Source: Theristus sp. LFF4_11
Taxonomy: Eukaryota; Nematoda; Chromadorea; Monhysterida; Xyalidae
DNA: 64,000 bases
NCBI GenBank assembly: GCA_030248135.1
Contig: JASANC010002552.1
Location: forward strand, 57,365-121,364
Reading direction: 5' to 3'
Below the pieces are notes generated by a model. The model saw only the letters and a program-made list of their open reading frames with translations, did no database searches and was not told the origin of the DNA. Of this stretch, positions 24,352-36,489 are shown piece by piece. Positions within the stretch are counted from its first letter, which is position 1; every line of letters begins with the position of its first letter. Both the position numbers and the translations under genes were made by a program.

Positions 24352-26594
24352 GTTGTGATTTTAGGCGATGTTTTTAGCCAGGGCTAACCCAGAGAAGCGT
24401 ACAGAACGCCATTGAGTAGGGCGCCCATGGAATTTTCTTTGTCATCAAGTGCCTATACACCCCTCGGCGGGGCTCGATCCCCCGAGCGCACAGACTGCAG
24501 TCTAACGCACTACCACCAGGCCACGAGGGTGACAACGTGATAACGCGAACATTTTCAGGAGTGGAACATGGGTCAGCGCGCATCGGACACTCGCGGCATC
24601 ACATTCGAAGATGTCGTTGTACCGAAGGAGGTTTGTTGATGGATTGTCGATTCATTCGTTTCAAAAACGTTCGTTTACTCAAGATTCGTGATAATATTTA
24701 CGCAACATTTGTGATAATATGTATTCAATATCCACACACGCGCGCGCAAGCTGAGTGTTTCAGCGAGCAAAGATGAATGCGAAACTTCAAAGTCGCTTTT
24801 TATTCCACTTCAAAGACTTTTTTCATTTCAGAACGTCGTCGGCGCTGAGGGCGTCGGCTTCAAAATCGCCATGGGCGCTTTTGATAAAACTCGACCGATG
24901 GTTGGTGGGTTTTTTTAGGGGGGGGAGGGCGATTTGTCTGAGCTCCTCGAATGCAGTGTCTTCTTGTCGTTGTTCACATTTACGTTGTCACATCATTCCT
25001 ATGCGCAAATCGTTTGCAAGTTTCTCTGACACCGATTCCTGGTGACCAGAAGACTTGTCACGATAACTGGTGTCAAGTGACAGATCTTGCCGACCAGTCC
25101 ACTAGAAATGGAATTTTTCGGAAAAATATTATTTCGTGAAACCAAACGGCATCACCGTCGTCTGTCGAATGATCGCCTCAAAATCATGGAAAAAAAAGAA
25201 ATTGAATTTGTTTTTTTTTCGGATGTAACGACGACACCATATGATCTCCATCTGATACACTTCGACGTGTCAGTCTACTTATGCCAAAAACAAGCAAACA
25301 ACAACCGGAATCCATTTTTTCTGTGCTCGTTGCCCAGGTGGCCGCAGGCGCGCTTGGCCTCGCCTGGCGTTGCCTCGATGAAGCGGCGAGGTATTCGTTG
25401 GAGCGTAAGACATTCGGAATGCCGATCGCTATGGTCAGTTGTTAAGTTTTTTTGCTTAAAACTGAAGTCTGCTATTATCGGTGTTTTGTTTTCCGCGGCT
25501 TAATGCGGCTCGCCTGAATAGGTGCCCAGAGACACCTAACAAATTTGCAGGCAACCTGAATTTTCAATTTTAGATGTCAAAAAACACCGAAACGTTTTGG
25601 AAACGAATCCTAATCGCGATTGCAGATGCACGTATGAAAAAGATATTGATTTTAAATTTTGTTCGTCAGCAATTCAAAATTCAGTTTAAGTGACCTGAGG
25701 TACTCTGGTCAGTTCACCAATTTTGAATGCAGATTCAGTGAAAAGTGGCAGGGACTTTTAAACTTCAAGATTATTACGCTCCATAGTGAGTACACAAGTA
25801 ATGTGTTTATCATTTCATTTTTTTAATTTGTACAGATTGACAGTTTACTCCCCTCCCGAACTGGCTTCAGAAACCCGAAGATACCCGAAAATTTTCCACA
25901 AATGCAACATGAAGTCCATTCAATTTATGATATTATTGCAGCACCAAGCAGTAGCATTTATGCTAGCGGACATGGCGATCAACATCGAGACGGCGCGTTT
26001 GATCACGCTGAAAGCGGCCTACGACCTCGACCAGGGCCGGCGGAATAGCTATTATGCTAGTATTGCGAAAGCGCATGCTGCTGACATGGCGAATAAATGC
26101 GCTGCGGATGCGGTGCAGGTGCGCGCGCGTTTGCAGTTTTTTTTTATTTGCGGTTTCACTTTATTCTTTAGAATAACTTGTTATTTTCAATATTTTTTCA
26201 TATGTTATGATTTTTAGGTGTCTTTTGACACATAAGTCCAAAATTTCAAACGTCATCCAACATTTTTAGGTATCTGACACTTACAATGTATTTAGTTAGG
26301 TGTAAAACCCCTGCTTACAAACAGACTGCGCTATCTTCAGAACAGAGCTTTACTGTTGCAGTTTCAATACGTCAGCGACCGCATTTGACAAAAAAACACG
26401 TGTGAGTTTTTTTTCTCTCGGCGTTTCAGATTTTCGGCGGCAACGGTTTCAACAGCGAATACCCGGTGGAAAAGCTGATGCGAGACGCAAAGATCTACCA
26501 AATCTACGAAGGCACCTCGCAGATTCAACGGGTCGTGATCAGTCGCCAGCTGCTCGAGAAGGTGAAACAGCAAGGCGAGGTTGGAAGTGACTGA
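20758..26594 (+). CDS. ACADM: Medium-chain acyl-CoA dehydrogenase, mitochondrial
   Basis: Spliced model: 20758-20893, 21041-21138, 21295-21364, 22270-22451, 23687-23756, 23920-24089, 24559-24630, 24832-24900, 25338-25433, 25942-26118, 26430-26594; 1,305 nt, 434 aa, all in phase. The first exon gives an Arg-rich, acid-free mitochondrial targeting sequence. The rest matches the acyl-CoA dehydrogenase fold end to end: helical N-domain, the FAD-contact region [12 protein letters not shown] and WITNG, then the C-terminal helices with IFGGNGF. The catalytic base is the Glu of YEGTSQIQR (about Glu407), placed as in medium-chain enzymes. It catalyses the first FAD-dependent step of beta-oxidation and passes electrons to ETF. 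Length is close to the usual 420. Exon 8 uses a GTTGGT donor. Introns hold a MITE (about 22 kb) and a SINE (24.3-24.5 kb). Confidence 0.95.
21981..22256. mobile_element. TA-flanked MITE (GGTATGGCCAAT family) next to ACADM exon 4
   Basis: Ends TACGGTATGGCCAATTA and TTATTTATTCGGCCATACTGTA are near-inverted, with TA at each boundary. A fragment of the same family (cgccttga...ATTCGGCCACACTGTA) interrupts the SINE at about 31920-32010. The right end is about 14 bp from the exon 4 coding start, leaving only gatacaattggcag for the end of the intron. Confidence 0.65.
24309..24537 (-). mobile_element. tRNA-derived SINE in ACADM intron 6
   Basis: Reverse-strand copy: (GTT)n tail at about 24319-24351, then GGCGATGTTTTTAGCCAGGG, the conserved body, and the tRNA-like head with GGGCTCGATCCCCCGAGCGC near 24470-24490. 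The head end lies about 25 bp from the exon 7 acceptor. Confidence 0.75.
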
Positions 26595-28290
26595 AATGAT
26601 CCTCTGTGCAGAAAATCAAAATGGAACGCAGTTTCTTTCAGTATTGTAATACTAATGTGTAATGTCTGTGAAGTCTGGGCACTCTGTGTCATGGACTCAG
26701 TATTATTGCACGGTCACGCAAGCCAGAAGCAAAAACACGCTCACGCGCTGTTGTAATGTCGTTTATCGTACGTGTGTGCGTCCGTGTTTGTTTCGTTTGG
26801 GACGGTCCAAGTGCAACATCACAACGAGTGCACTGTCTGGATACCAAGACTTTATCGTCTGACTAGTTGCGTTGAAATCAGCGCGCTTGATTGGAATTTC
26901 GATCAGTTTTGCTCTGTGTTTCACTGGATTTGTTTTTTGTCATCAAAAGTCACTGAGAGATTTCTCCTTTTGAGTATTGTGCAGTATTTTTGTGGGTTTT
27001 CTTTTTGGCAGGGTATATTTTTGAATTTGTATTGAATTGAAGTGAGGGCCAAATAAGTATCGTTGTGGAGGGTTGGAATTGTCACAAATGTTTTTCGTCG
27101 TTTTTTGTCTTGTTTTCCTGTGTGCAATGGTTGATTGGTGATTGGCTGATTTCAAAAATCCTTGTGCAACAACGTGATACGTGATTTTTTTTTGTTTACA
27201 AAAAGTATGGGTTGATATTTGTTGTTGATATGAATGATTTTATCAGTGAATATCTTCGCTTTTTTGAGTGATGCATGCTTTGATGGTGATGTTGTGGTTG
27301 ATTGTTTTTACATTTGGATACCGTCGAATTTGAATGGTATGTTTTTTGTGCATAACACGGTGACTGGAAAAGCTCTATAAACAATTTTGTTGGAAAACTT
27401 TCCAGCAGTTTACAATGATACTTGGTGCTAATTGGTTTTTGAGTCACGTTTTATGGTAAATGATTCACTTTTTATGGTGAAGGGATCGCAGTTCACAAAG
27501 ACGCCTGTACTGTAACGTTCTGAGACTGGATTTTATCACGGAACAGCTCCCAATATTTTATTGTTTTGCCGATACCGAAGTCCCAGCCTGAACGAGCATG
27601 CTGTTCTCTTATTACACCAGTAACGTTGCACAGTGACAAACAAAAGACACAGACAATATTACAACACCTCACAATAGTACACCAGCCAGCATGTGCGTGC
27701 CTGTGTGTTTGTTTGTGACTGTGCTAACCGACTGCCCCCCCCCCCGCTGTGGTGCAGATTTCAGTTATAGGGCATTCATGCTATGCGTCACTAAATACTG
27801 CTTCATGAATGCGCCTTTAGATGGAGTGCAGATTCTGAAATGGTTGCACAGTCGTTGCACGATCAATAAAACGGAAAAACTTGCTCTGCCGTTACTGAAG
27901 TAAACTATCCATAACATCGCGAAACAGCACACAGCACAAGAACACAGACTCTGTGTACAAGTGCAACGCGTGTTGCAGTTTTTGGACGTGCAACAGCTTC
28001 CACTGCGGTTTGCAGTATTTAGAAATAAATTCGCACATTTCACAACAGTTTCAGCAACAACAACGATATTTTCTGACGGTCGTACTCAGAATAAAACACG
28101 TAAAATCCTTACCAGCGATCCAGTTTTGCCGGCCAAAAATCGCATTTTTTCAATAAAACACTGTTTTTGAAAAAACGCACAGCACAGTGCAAGCGCATCA
28201 ATTTTCGTCGCCTTTCGCGCGCATCTCGTCAAGTTTTTTTGTGTACTGTCACGACATGACGTTGGTTACTGCAGTTTTTTTTTGAGTAAA
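26595..28290. other. Intergenic between ACADM and the ankyrin gene
   Basis: Presumed 3' UTR of ACADM then AT-rich sequence. I see no supported gene. A Cys-rich ORF on the minus strand at about 27765-28043 lacks an ATG and splice support. Confidence 0.45.
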
Positions 28291-28480
28291 ACTGCATGCA
28301 CTTACATTTACAATGCGGCACTCACAGCATGGATCATCTGAAACGCAGCGAGTTCGTTGATCTGTTTCAGTACTGATTGACGTCATTGTATTGTCATTCA
28401 GTTCAAATTCAGGCTTTTTTGAGTAAACGGTCCACAATTTCAGCAGGAAGATTGTTTCGTTGATTTGAGATTCGAGTTGA
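28291..28480 (-). CDS. Weak candidate exon with strong donor
   Basis: A minus-strand open frame runs about 62 codons and ends TGCCGCATTGTAAAT|GTAAGTG, a good donor; it encodes an acidic/polar stretch then DDPCCECRIV. An in-frame stop lies just upstream and the only ATG is internal (MTSISTE...). No partner exon was found. It could be a fragment of an unannotated minus-strand gene upstream of the ankyrin gene, or chance. I do not recognise it. Confidence 0.2.
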
Positions 28481-28794
28481 TTCAACCATTTTCGTCATTC
28501 GTGGTATAGAGTGACTAGTTGTACCCCACCCCTACCACTGTTGTTGTTCTCTACCACAGACGAATTCTCACCGCTCACCCTACCACTGATGAAAATCGGC
28601 AAACCCCGGCGCGATAAAAGCAGCAACCATTAAACACCAATAAAAAAACGTAGGATTTTCTTTCAGTGACCCATGCGACACATCCAACTCGTTCTTAAAA
28701 AAGCAATAAAACAGTCATTGCCTGCAACTCCGCTTCAGGAACACGAGAAAAACGTTGAAAAAACAACAACACAAATACACACACCAGTGAAAAA

Positions 28795-31700
28795 ATGGCG
28801 TTTCTCGTCGAGCAACTGGTCGAGAAAGGCATCCGAACGGCGGTCGGGGCGGCGCGGGACTCGCTCGCGCAACGGTGCACCGACGAACGTCTGTATGCGT
28901 GGCTGGTCACCGACAGTACCGCCATCGCGAATCAACTGCAGTCCAGCCAATCATCAAAGCTGAAAGCGGCCGCCGTGAATCTGCGAAAGGCCGCGCTGAT
29001 CATGGAGGCGATCGAGATCGAGAAACAGAAGCAGCCAATCAGCGACGACGCCGCCGTGAAACAGCGGATCGAGGCGACGAAGAAGGACGCGCTGCACTTT
29101 CTGAAGCACGCGCGAAAGGCGGCCGAGGAATTGGTCGGTTGAAAGATCGGAGGGGGGTATTCGTTTTTTTTTGAAATTTCCCATTTTATGTTTCGTATTT
29201 TGTAATCTACAATTTTCAAACCTGGAAAACGGCGAAGTGAAACGTCAACCGTAGTGAACCAAACCACCTACAATTGTTGTACGTGACCGTGTGTTCGAGA
29301 ATCAATAGACCGTGTACAACTCAACATTGCACAAGGAGAGGATGAATGGGAAATATGAAATATGCATTGGGTTTCTTTGGGGAAACTCTTATTTCGACCG
29401 TGTTTCTTCGTCAAATTCACTCCAAACACTCGAACAAATCCTCCCGGCGATCCACTGCAGGCGGGCGACACCAAGAATCTGAAGGCGACCGACCGGCTGT
29501 GCGCGATCGAGCTGGCCGCCCGGGCGGAGTTCCTGATGTTCAAGGCGAACGACAACGCGACGCTGATTGAGTGCGCTTTTGTGACGGTCGAGTTGATGCT
29601 GGCTGATGAGATGTTGCACCGTGATTTGGTGAAACTGAAGAAATACACGGATGCGAAGGGTGTTTCAGGTAAATTTTTTTTCATTTTTGATGGTCGGGTG
29701 AGATGGGAACTTGTTTTCAGAAAAGTTTTTTGTTCATGACGTTTTTTCCACAACCTACCAACCTTTTTGTCATGATCAGGCGACTTGTCCGCAGCGTTGC
29801 GCAACTGCGACAATTTGACCGTTTGGCGATTCTTTATTCTGGTCGATCATCTTCTGGCGGCGTTGATACGGTCGAAATCAGCCGTGGGTTTTTTTTAAAT
29901 TCAATTAAAACTGTACTTTCATCGTAATTTTCGTTTTCGTTTGTCAGACAAGAATTGATTGATTCGTCTTTCAGGAGAGTCTTGAAGATCCAACGTTAAT
30001 GAAGCGTCACTTGCCCGCTGAACTTTACGCCTATCTCTCGCCGTGGCTGCGACAACCGCCGTATGACCTGCTGCAACTGTCTGCTTCCGATAAAGGTGGC
30101 TGCTGTAAATTTATTTGTTGATTGACTTCATGAACGTCCAAACGGTGATTAGATTCTGGTTTCAGAAAAAATACCAAAGCATATCGTTCAGTATCTCGAG
30201 CCGTGGCTGAAAGATTTTGATACAATCAGCGATGACGGATCAACGGGTAATTTTGAAATTTCAAGGTTTCTTTTTCATATATCGGTTGACTGAGTCTGAC
30301 TGACGGAATCTATTGGCTTTCATTTTACCGGTTTCTTGGATTGTTGCTTTTACAAAACTTCTTTCTGTTTTTTTACAGACACGCTAACCGAGGAGCGTGT
30401 CGCCCACTTGGACAGCTGGCTGAAGCAGTTGGACAAGAAACGCTCGATACAACCGGACACTTTTGACCCGTTCTCGTTTGACGGTACGGTGGGGGACGCG
30501 AGTCCTTGCTTGAAGACTGTACAGTTCAATCAACGATAACAACTGACATTGAAGTTTTGTTTAAAAAGAAAATAATACCGTATTACCCTTATTAAACCCC
30601 GCCCCCCCCCCACCAATAAACCCCCACCCCAGGACAAGTTTCCGAATAATCCCCCGCACAAATAATCCCTGGGGGAATGGAAACCTGTTTGAAATCTCTC
30701 AAATCTCAGTTTCTGTTTTCAGTGATGACCAAAACAACGGGAATCACTTTGGAAAGTGCCACTCCGCCTCCGGCAGCTGCACCAGTGGAAGCGCCGAAAG
30801 CAAAGTCCAAACCTGTGCGTTCGTTCTCTCTTTGATAGCTTCTGATCTTGTTTTCATGGTCCGTCGAACTTTTTAAAAAACAGAAAAGAACTTTCTGCAG
30901 ACTCCGTCATCCACAGATGACCCACTGTACACGGCGGCGCTGGCCGGTGACTTGAAAACAGTTCGTTCGTTGATCAAGAAAGGTGTGTGCTCATTTTGTT
31001 TGTGGTGTGTTCGTGCATGTGGTAAGGTTTCACCATAAAAAGGTGTCTCATCAGTTTGATGATGAAGATTGTTTTTTTTAAAAAAACAGGCGCCGCAATA
31101 GATCGAGCGAGTTCGATCGGCACAACCGCCGTGCACTGCGCTGCCGGTCAGGGTCACTTGGACATTCTGAAGGAGTTGCTGAATAGCGGCGCCGCTGTCG
31201 ACAAACAGAACGACCGCGGGCGAACGCCGTTGATGTTGGTTTGGTTTCGTTTTTTTTAAAAACTCTTTTTTTTCTTTTTTCGTTTTTTACGCCTATATTC
31301 TGCACTTTTCAAACTACGTTAGAAACTTGTGCAAGTGGAGCTGAGGAATGAATGATCGCACACCGAGAATTTGCCGATTCGCTAGCGATTCGCCGAGTTT
31401 TGTTTAATGAAACACACACCTATCTGACAATAAACAAATATTGTCCAACCCGCGCGGGCCGAAATTCAGACAGATTTATGTTGTTGTGTTAATTCGCTCT
31501 TTCGCTGTTGAGCCACGTTGTGTATTAGTATTTATCGTCCAAATCAAACTCAACAAGTTTACTGCTAAATCAGTATTTTGGTCAAAATGTTGCACTGTCT
31601 CCATCAAACAACAACTGTGCGAGTGTGCAACGGAACAACATTATACTATGTCATCTTCAGAGTTCACACTCGAACTATCATAGATCATAGACCTGACTGG

Positions 31701-34700
31701 GTTGGTGATCACGTGATGCATGCTTTCCGTGCAGGACAGACTCCGCATCTCACATTGGCTAAGCCTCGATTGCCCATGATTTAGAGTTCGATTATAGACC
31801 AGAAGTCTCCCTAAATCCCACTGCGACACCAACATTGTCACCCTCGTGGCCTGGTGGCAGTGCGTTAGACTGCAGTCTGTGCGCTCGGGGGATCGAGCCC
31901 CGTCGAGGGGTGCATAGTTCTTCTTGAAAAAGACAACTTCCAGTCTCCGACTGATTTCGCCTTGATGGAGGATACAAGGAGTGCCTTATTTATTCGGCCA
32001 CACTGTATATACACTTAACGACAGAGAAAACTCGATGGGCGCCCTACTCAATGGCGTTCTGTACGCTTCTCTGGGTTAGCTCTGGCTGAAAACATCGCCT
32101 AAAAATTCCAACAACAACAACAACAACCACCCAGGTACGCGGCGCAGTTCGGCCACGCCGCCTGTGTCCGTCAGCTTTTGTCGCACGGCGCCGCTCCAAA
32201 TCGCCAGACGCCCGACGGTTGGTCGGCACTGAGCATTGCGGCGACCAATGGGCATGCGGACGTGATCGACGCGATGCTGGCCGATGGGGCGAACGCGAAC
32301 ATTCAGGACCGAAACGGCTGCACGCCACTGATGGATGCTGCGTTTCGTGGTACGGCTCTTTGTCTTGTGTTTGTATTTGTCTCTGAAAAAACGGATTCTT
32401 TTAGCAGACTCGATCCAGCGACAACGTTTTGTTGTTTCTACAGTATGTGTGCGGACAGTTGCCACTGTTTTTACGATATGAATAGAAAGCACGCAAAACA
32501 GAGCGAACGAGAACTGCGGACGTCATTTACGTTTGATACGTGCACAAAACATATGCTACAGTCGAACTCTAAATAATGGACAATCAGCTGATTGGTTTGG
32601 TGGATCACGTGATTCATAAACTTTTCATGCAGGACAGACTCCGCCCCCACAGCAATGTACGCACAGAAATCATCATGCACCACGTGATCACCAACCAATC
32701 AGTTCATTGCGCACAATTTAGAACTTGCACCGTATTTTTCCACCATTCAACTATGTATTCCTTCAGACGTATTTCAAATTTCAATTTGTATTTTTCAAAT
32801 TTTTCAAATATTCAATTCAAAATTCCTGTTTCAAAAAAACATAACAGGCGAATGGCGGTGCGTGCGTGCGCTGCTGCCCCACGCCGCCGCCAACCAGCAA
32901 GACAGCGCGCACGGCTGGACAGCCGTTCACTGGGCCGCCTATCGTTGCCGGCTGCAGTGTCTACGCGAGATCGTCGACGGAGGCGGACCGAATTTACGGT
33001 CCGACCGGATGAACGTGCAAGACCGCGACGGCTTCACGGCCGTCTGTTTGCTTGTCGCGGTCGGCAGCGCCGCTGACGATACCGAGATGCTCGAGTGCAT
33101 TCGATTTCTGGCGAACAACGCCGCCGATTTAGAGCGGCCCGATCGCACCGGCAAAACGCCGCTGCACTGGGCCGTGCAGAATGGTGAGCGCGCAAATGTC
33201 CTGGTTCTAGTTTTTAGAAATCTTTCTGTGTGTGTACTGATTAAGTTTGCTGTGTCGTGAACTGAAAACCATTATTCCAAAAAAAGTTTTATCAAAAGTG
33301 CTAAAAACGCTTGATCTTGATTTTGTTGCCACTCTTGTTTTGGCAACCGTTTGGCTGCCAAACAAAATGGAACGTTCGGTGCTTTTGTTTGGTAAAATGT
33401 TCCCGAAACTGGTTTTCGGTGTAAAATTATAAAGAGCCAGAATTTTAGGCAGTGTGATTATGCTGAACAGCCGTCGCACCGGAACGGCATATACAGTACT
33501 TACTTGTATAACTCAATAAATAACGTATGCAACTAGCTGATTGGCTGGTGGTCACGTGATGCATGCATTATTCTATGCAAACCAAACTCCGGCGTGCTCA
33601 GCAATTCATGCACAGATCATGAATGCGTCAACCAATCAGCTAGTTGGGTATGTTATTGAGTTATAGACTGTACATACATTTTGCCCTCAAAAAGCACACT
33701 CATCAAATGTGCGCTGTCACTGATCCTGACCGACCACACACCGCGGTCACTCACAGAAAATGCACCGCAAAACCGATTATCAAAAAGCGAACGGTACCAA
33801 GAGACACAAACAAACCGTGGACAGCAACGCAGCTCCTACACAGCGTCCACAGCCGACCGAGGAGTCTCGGTCAAATTGCGTCCCCTACCTTTCCCGTCTG
33901 TCCGGGCCATGATCAACAACAACAACACGCACAAACAACGCAGGCAACACCGCGGTGATCGCGGAGCTGGCCGCGCTCGGCGTCCCGCTCGACCCGCGCG
34001 AACCGCGCAACAACGACAGCCCGCTGTTGGCGGCCGTGACGGCCCGCGAGTCCGCCAGTGTACGCCAACTGGTGCAACTTGGCGTCAACGTCAACGCGGC
34101 CGATCGAAACGGCTGGACGCCGCTGATGCTCAGCTGCAAATGGGGCGACCTGGCGACGGTACAGCTGTTGCTCGAGGCGAACGCGCACCGGCGGGCGACC
34201 GACCACCGCGGGCAGACGGCCTTGCATTTCGCTGTGTACTTCAATCAGGTTTGGTTATTGTATGATACTTTAGAAAGCTGTTTTGGTTTTTTTTTGGTTT
34301 TTTTCTCAACAACGTCTTAGTCTGAAAGCAGTGCACCTTGTTATGACGGCACAGAAATGCTCTACCTACAGCAAACGCAAAGTTACCAATAATCGTACGC
34401 GTTATCACAACATAGCGCCTGCGCGTACAACGTACTGTATTCGTGTGTGGCGCTGGTGTGTGTTTTGTTTGTGATTGCGCAACACTGCAGCGGTCATAAA
34501 CGTGCACTCTATCGTCAGACGATGACTAGGCTTAGGCTTAGGCTAGGTTTAGGCTTAGGCTTATGCGAGGCCACAGCATTCCGTGAGCACTGTGAAAACT
34601 TCGCGTTTTCATCAGAGTTAAAACGCCGATTTTTTTCACAGTGAGTGATAGTACATGTTGACTTGGTATTTAAAAATAAAAACCATTCTTAAAGTTTGAA

Positions 34701-35219
34701 AATCTACAGAAGCGTGAGCAGTTTGACGAACTCTCTGAACTCGTCTGAACTGTGAACTGTTTTTTTTCGTCATTTCTCACTCAGGTGCACTGCATTCGAG
34801 CGCTGCTTCAAACTGAACCCAAGGACAGTCGTCGTCTGACCAGTGCGCTCGACGCCAACGGCTGGTCGGCGTTGCACGCCGCCGCCTGGCGTGGCCGACG
34901 CGCGTGCTGCGTCGAGTTGCTGGAGTGTGACGCCGATCCGGACATTCGAACGAGCAGTTCGCCGTTGAACTCTGGTGCTGCTGATGATAATGATCCGAAG
35001 CGAGAAGACAACAGCGACTCATCAATGTTGTCTGACTGTACACCGCTGCATTTCGCGGCGCGTCAAGGCAACGTCGACTGTGCTCGAGCGCTACTGGAGA
35101 ACGGCGCCGACATGACAGCTGAGGACGGACGACGGTGGACCGCGTTGAAGACGGCCGCGAAACACGGACGCAAGCAGTGCGTGGATCTGTTGGTGGAGTG
35201 GCTCGCGAAGTGTGATTGA
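28795..35219 (+). CDS. Multi-ankyrin-repeat protein with helical N-terminal domain
   Basis: Spliced model: 28795-29133, 29461-29668, 29780-29883, 29975-30095, 30166-30246, 30379-30483, 30723-30814, 30901-30982, 31090-31234, 32135-32349, 32848-33183, 33944-34248, 34785-35219; 2,568 nt, 855 aa, in phase throughout. Residues 1-260 are Ala/Leu/Lys-rich and predicted helical, with no family I recognise. A middle part has repeated 'YLxPWL'-type motifs (SPWLRQP, EPWLKDF, DSWLKQL). A Pro/Ala linker follows, then about ten ankyrin repeats to the C-terminus (TPLMYAAQFGH, GWSALSIAATNGH, GKTPLHWAVQNG, TPLHFAARQGN). There is no signal peptide or membrane segment, so it is probably an intracellular scaffold. 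Exon 1 could instead read to a stop at 29142 if intron 1 is retained. Exon 9 uses a GTTGGT donor, and a SINE tail forms the end of intron 9. Confidence 0.85.
30578..30695 (+). mobile_element. C-rich MITE fragment in ankyrin intron 6
   Basis: Carries the left end CCGTATTACCC and C-run/AATAA blocks of the C1-C3 family through GAAACCTGTTTGAAAT, then stops. The right half is absent. Confidence 0.65.
31667..31797. mobile_element. TA-type MITE, CACGTGAT family (copy B3, degraded)
   Basis: Contains GTTGGTGATCACGTGATGCATGC and an end TTTAGAGTTCGATTATA. The left arm has lost most of the CAGTCGAACTC start. It lies in ankyrin intron 9. Confidence 0.6.
31838..32133 (+). mobile_element. tRNA-derived SINE forming the 3' end of ankyrin intron 9
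   Basis: Head GTGGCCTGGTGGCAGTGCG with B box GGGGATCGAGCCCCG, interrupted at about 31918-32010 by a fragment of the GGTATGGCC MITE family, then body and tail. The (AAC)n tail reads directly into CCACCCAG at 32134, the exon 10 acceptor. Confidence 0.75.
32559..32732. mobile_element. TA-flanked MITE, CACGTGAT family (copy B4)
   Basis: Starts CAGTCGAACTCTAAATAATG with a CACGTGAT core on both arms and ends ATTTAGAACTTGCACCG. It lies in ankyrin intron 10. The right arm is more diverged than the left. Confidence 0.7.
33494..33670. mobile_element. TA-flanked MITE, variant of the CACGTGAT family (copy B5)
   Basis: Inverted arms share ATAACTCAATAA and CAACTAGCTGATTGG, with GGTGGTCACGTGATGCATGC in the left arm. 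Bounded by TA at both ends, inside ankyrin intron 11. The sub-terminal sequence differs from B1-B4. Confidence 0.6.
34525..34563 (+). repeat. Interstitial TTAGGC-like telomeric tract
   Basis: About 39 bp of TTAGGC and near-TTAGGC units in ankyrin intron 12. TTAGGC is the nematode telomere repeat. Shorter TTAGG-rich tracts follow AAGGCTTGGC at 9166, 37412 and 60595. Confidence 0.6.
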
Positions 35220-35323
35220 GTTTGCTGTTGAACAATACAACACGTGTGAACATGTGATCGACTATATGACGTCATCGGTTATCTTTTATTTGTATTGATA
35301 TTGGTTTGTGTCACTCACGTGGG

Positions 35324-35329
35324 AATAAA
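35324..35329 (+). terminator. Poly(A) signal of the ankyrin gene
   Basis: A canonical AATAAA lies 105 bp after the stop codon at 35219. It is the first such hexamer downstream, so it is the likely cleavage signal. Confidence 0.5.
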
Positions 35330-35399
35330 CAGTTTCCTGGTCGTGCTTGATTCAGTATGTATATACGTTGGCACTTATGCATTAGATGCGCTTCGGCGA

Positions 35400-36489
35400 T
35401 TTTTGAAAAATGGACCCATATGATACATTGTATTAGTGTAACATCACAAGCACACGCTTTATCAATCAAGTTAACCGGGCCCGTTTCGGCACTGGCCATG
35501 AAAATTCCTGAAAAACTGTTTCCGATCAATTACACCGTTCGCAGATACACCAGCGAGCGACGGTATTGCTTCGATTGGGAGTGCACGCCAGTTGGCTGCA
35601 GGCACGCTGGGACCCAGCGGTGGCTGCTGGCCAGCTCAGACTGAAACGCGAATGACAAAGGAGAAACCGCAAGAATTCGCCAAACGCACTGATTGCGGCG
35701 CGATTATTCCCCGCTGTGTGTTATGCTTTGGGAGTACCGTGTGTGGTGGTTTGGCGAGCCGGGGTGCCCTGGATGCATAGGTGGTGCATTATTGGACACC
35801 TGCAGACTTTCCGGTTCACGTCCATAAACAACCGAAATGCGATGCTTTACGCTGCTGTCCAATAAGTTTGAACAGTAGACAGATACAGTATGTTACCGTA
35901 AAATCTTGCATACGGTATAAGGTTCCTCCCATTGATAAGACCCCCACCCAAAAGTGGGCGGAGTGTCACACAGCGGGAAACCAAAAAATTTAAAATTTTG
36001 ACTTGGTCAAAATCCCATCCCGTTTATTGAGATGCACTTTTTTAAATAGCAAAAATGGGCTCCAATTCAAATTGGGAAAAAGTGCCACGCACACACACAC
36101 AGACAGACAAGTTGTAAATTTAGTAGTAGTAGTGGTAGTAGATAGTAGATATCATAGTAGAGAGTAGATATTTGTTCCATCAAGGAACATTGCACAATGA
36201 TGATTGATTGACTGGTTTTACAAGTAGCGAGAGAGTGGCGATTTAGTGGACTGGAGAACCACCGACATTACAGAAAAAAAGGGATCACATTAGACAGGTT
36301 ATCACGGATAATTACAGCGAGATAAATACAATAATTGCCCATCATCAACTCTGGATTGGTGTATATAACTGGTGGTTCCTTTTCAGGTGAATTGTGTAGA
36401 TGTATGTTCAGTTGTTGCGTTAGCTTCAATACTTCTGTGAAAATCAACTCCTCTCAGCAAAACTCCAATTGTCATCATCTCAACTATCA
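35400..36489. repeat. Repeat-rich flank shared with 62.9-64.0 kb
   Basis: Roughly 35500-35880 reappears inverted at about 62975-63340, and 36020-36170 reappears directly at about 63840-64000, including a TAGTAGTAG microsatellite. A truncated CCGTAAAGTC MITE sits at 35896-36030 and at the matching place, 63728-63860. Near 36360 a TATATAA lies 125 bp upstream of the receptor ATG and might be its promoter, but this is weak. I see no gene here. Confidence 0.5.

Noticed and set aside
27765..28043. Cys-rich minus-strand ORF with a hydrophobic stretch
   Set aside because: Opens at a non-ATG codon, no splice signals tie it to another exon, and the Cys richness comes from GCA/GTG-rich low-complexity sequence.
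33681..34265. 194-aa Arg-rich plus-strand ORF
   Set aside because: Shadow frame of ankyrin exon 12; the true frame shows ankyrin consensus and phase continuity.
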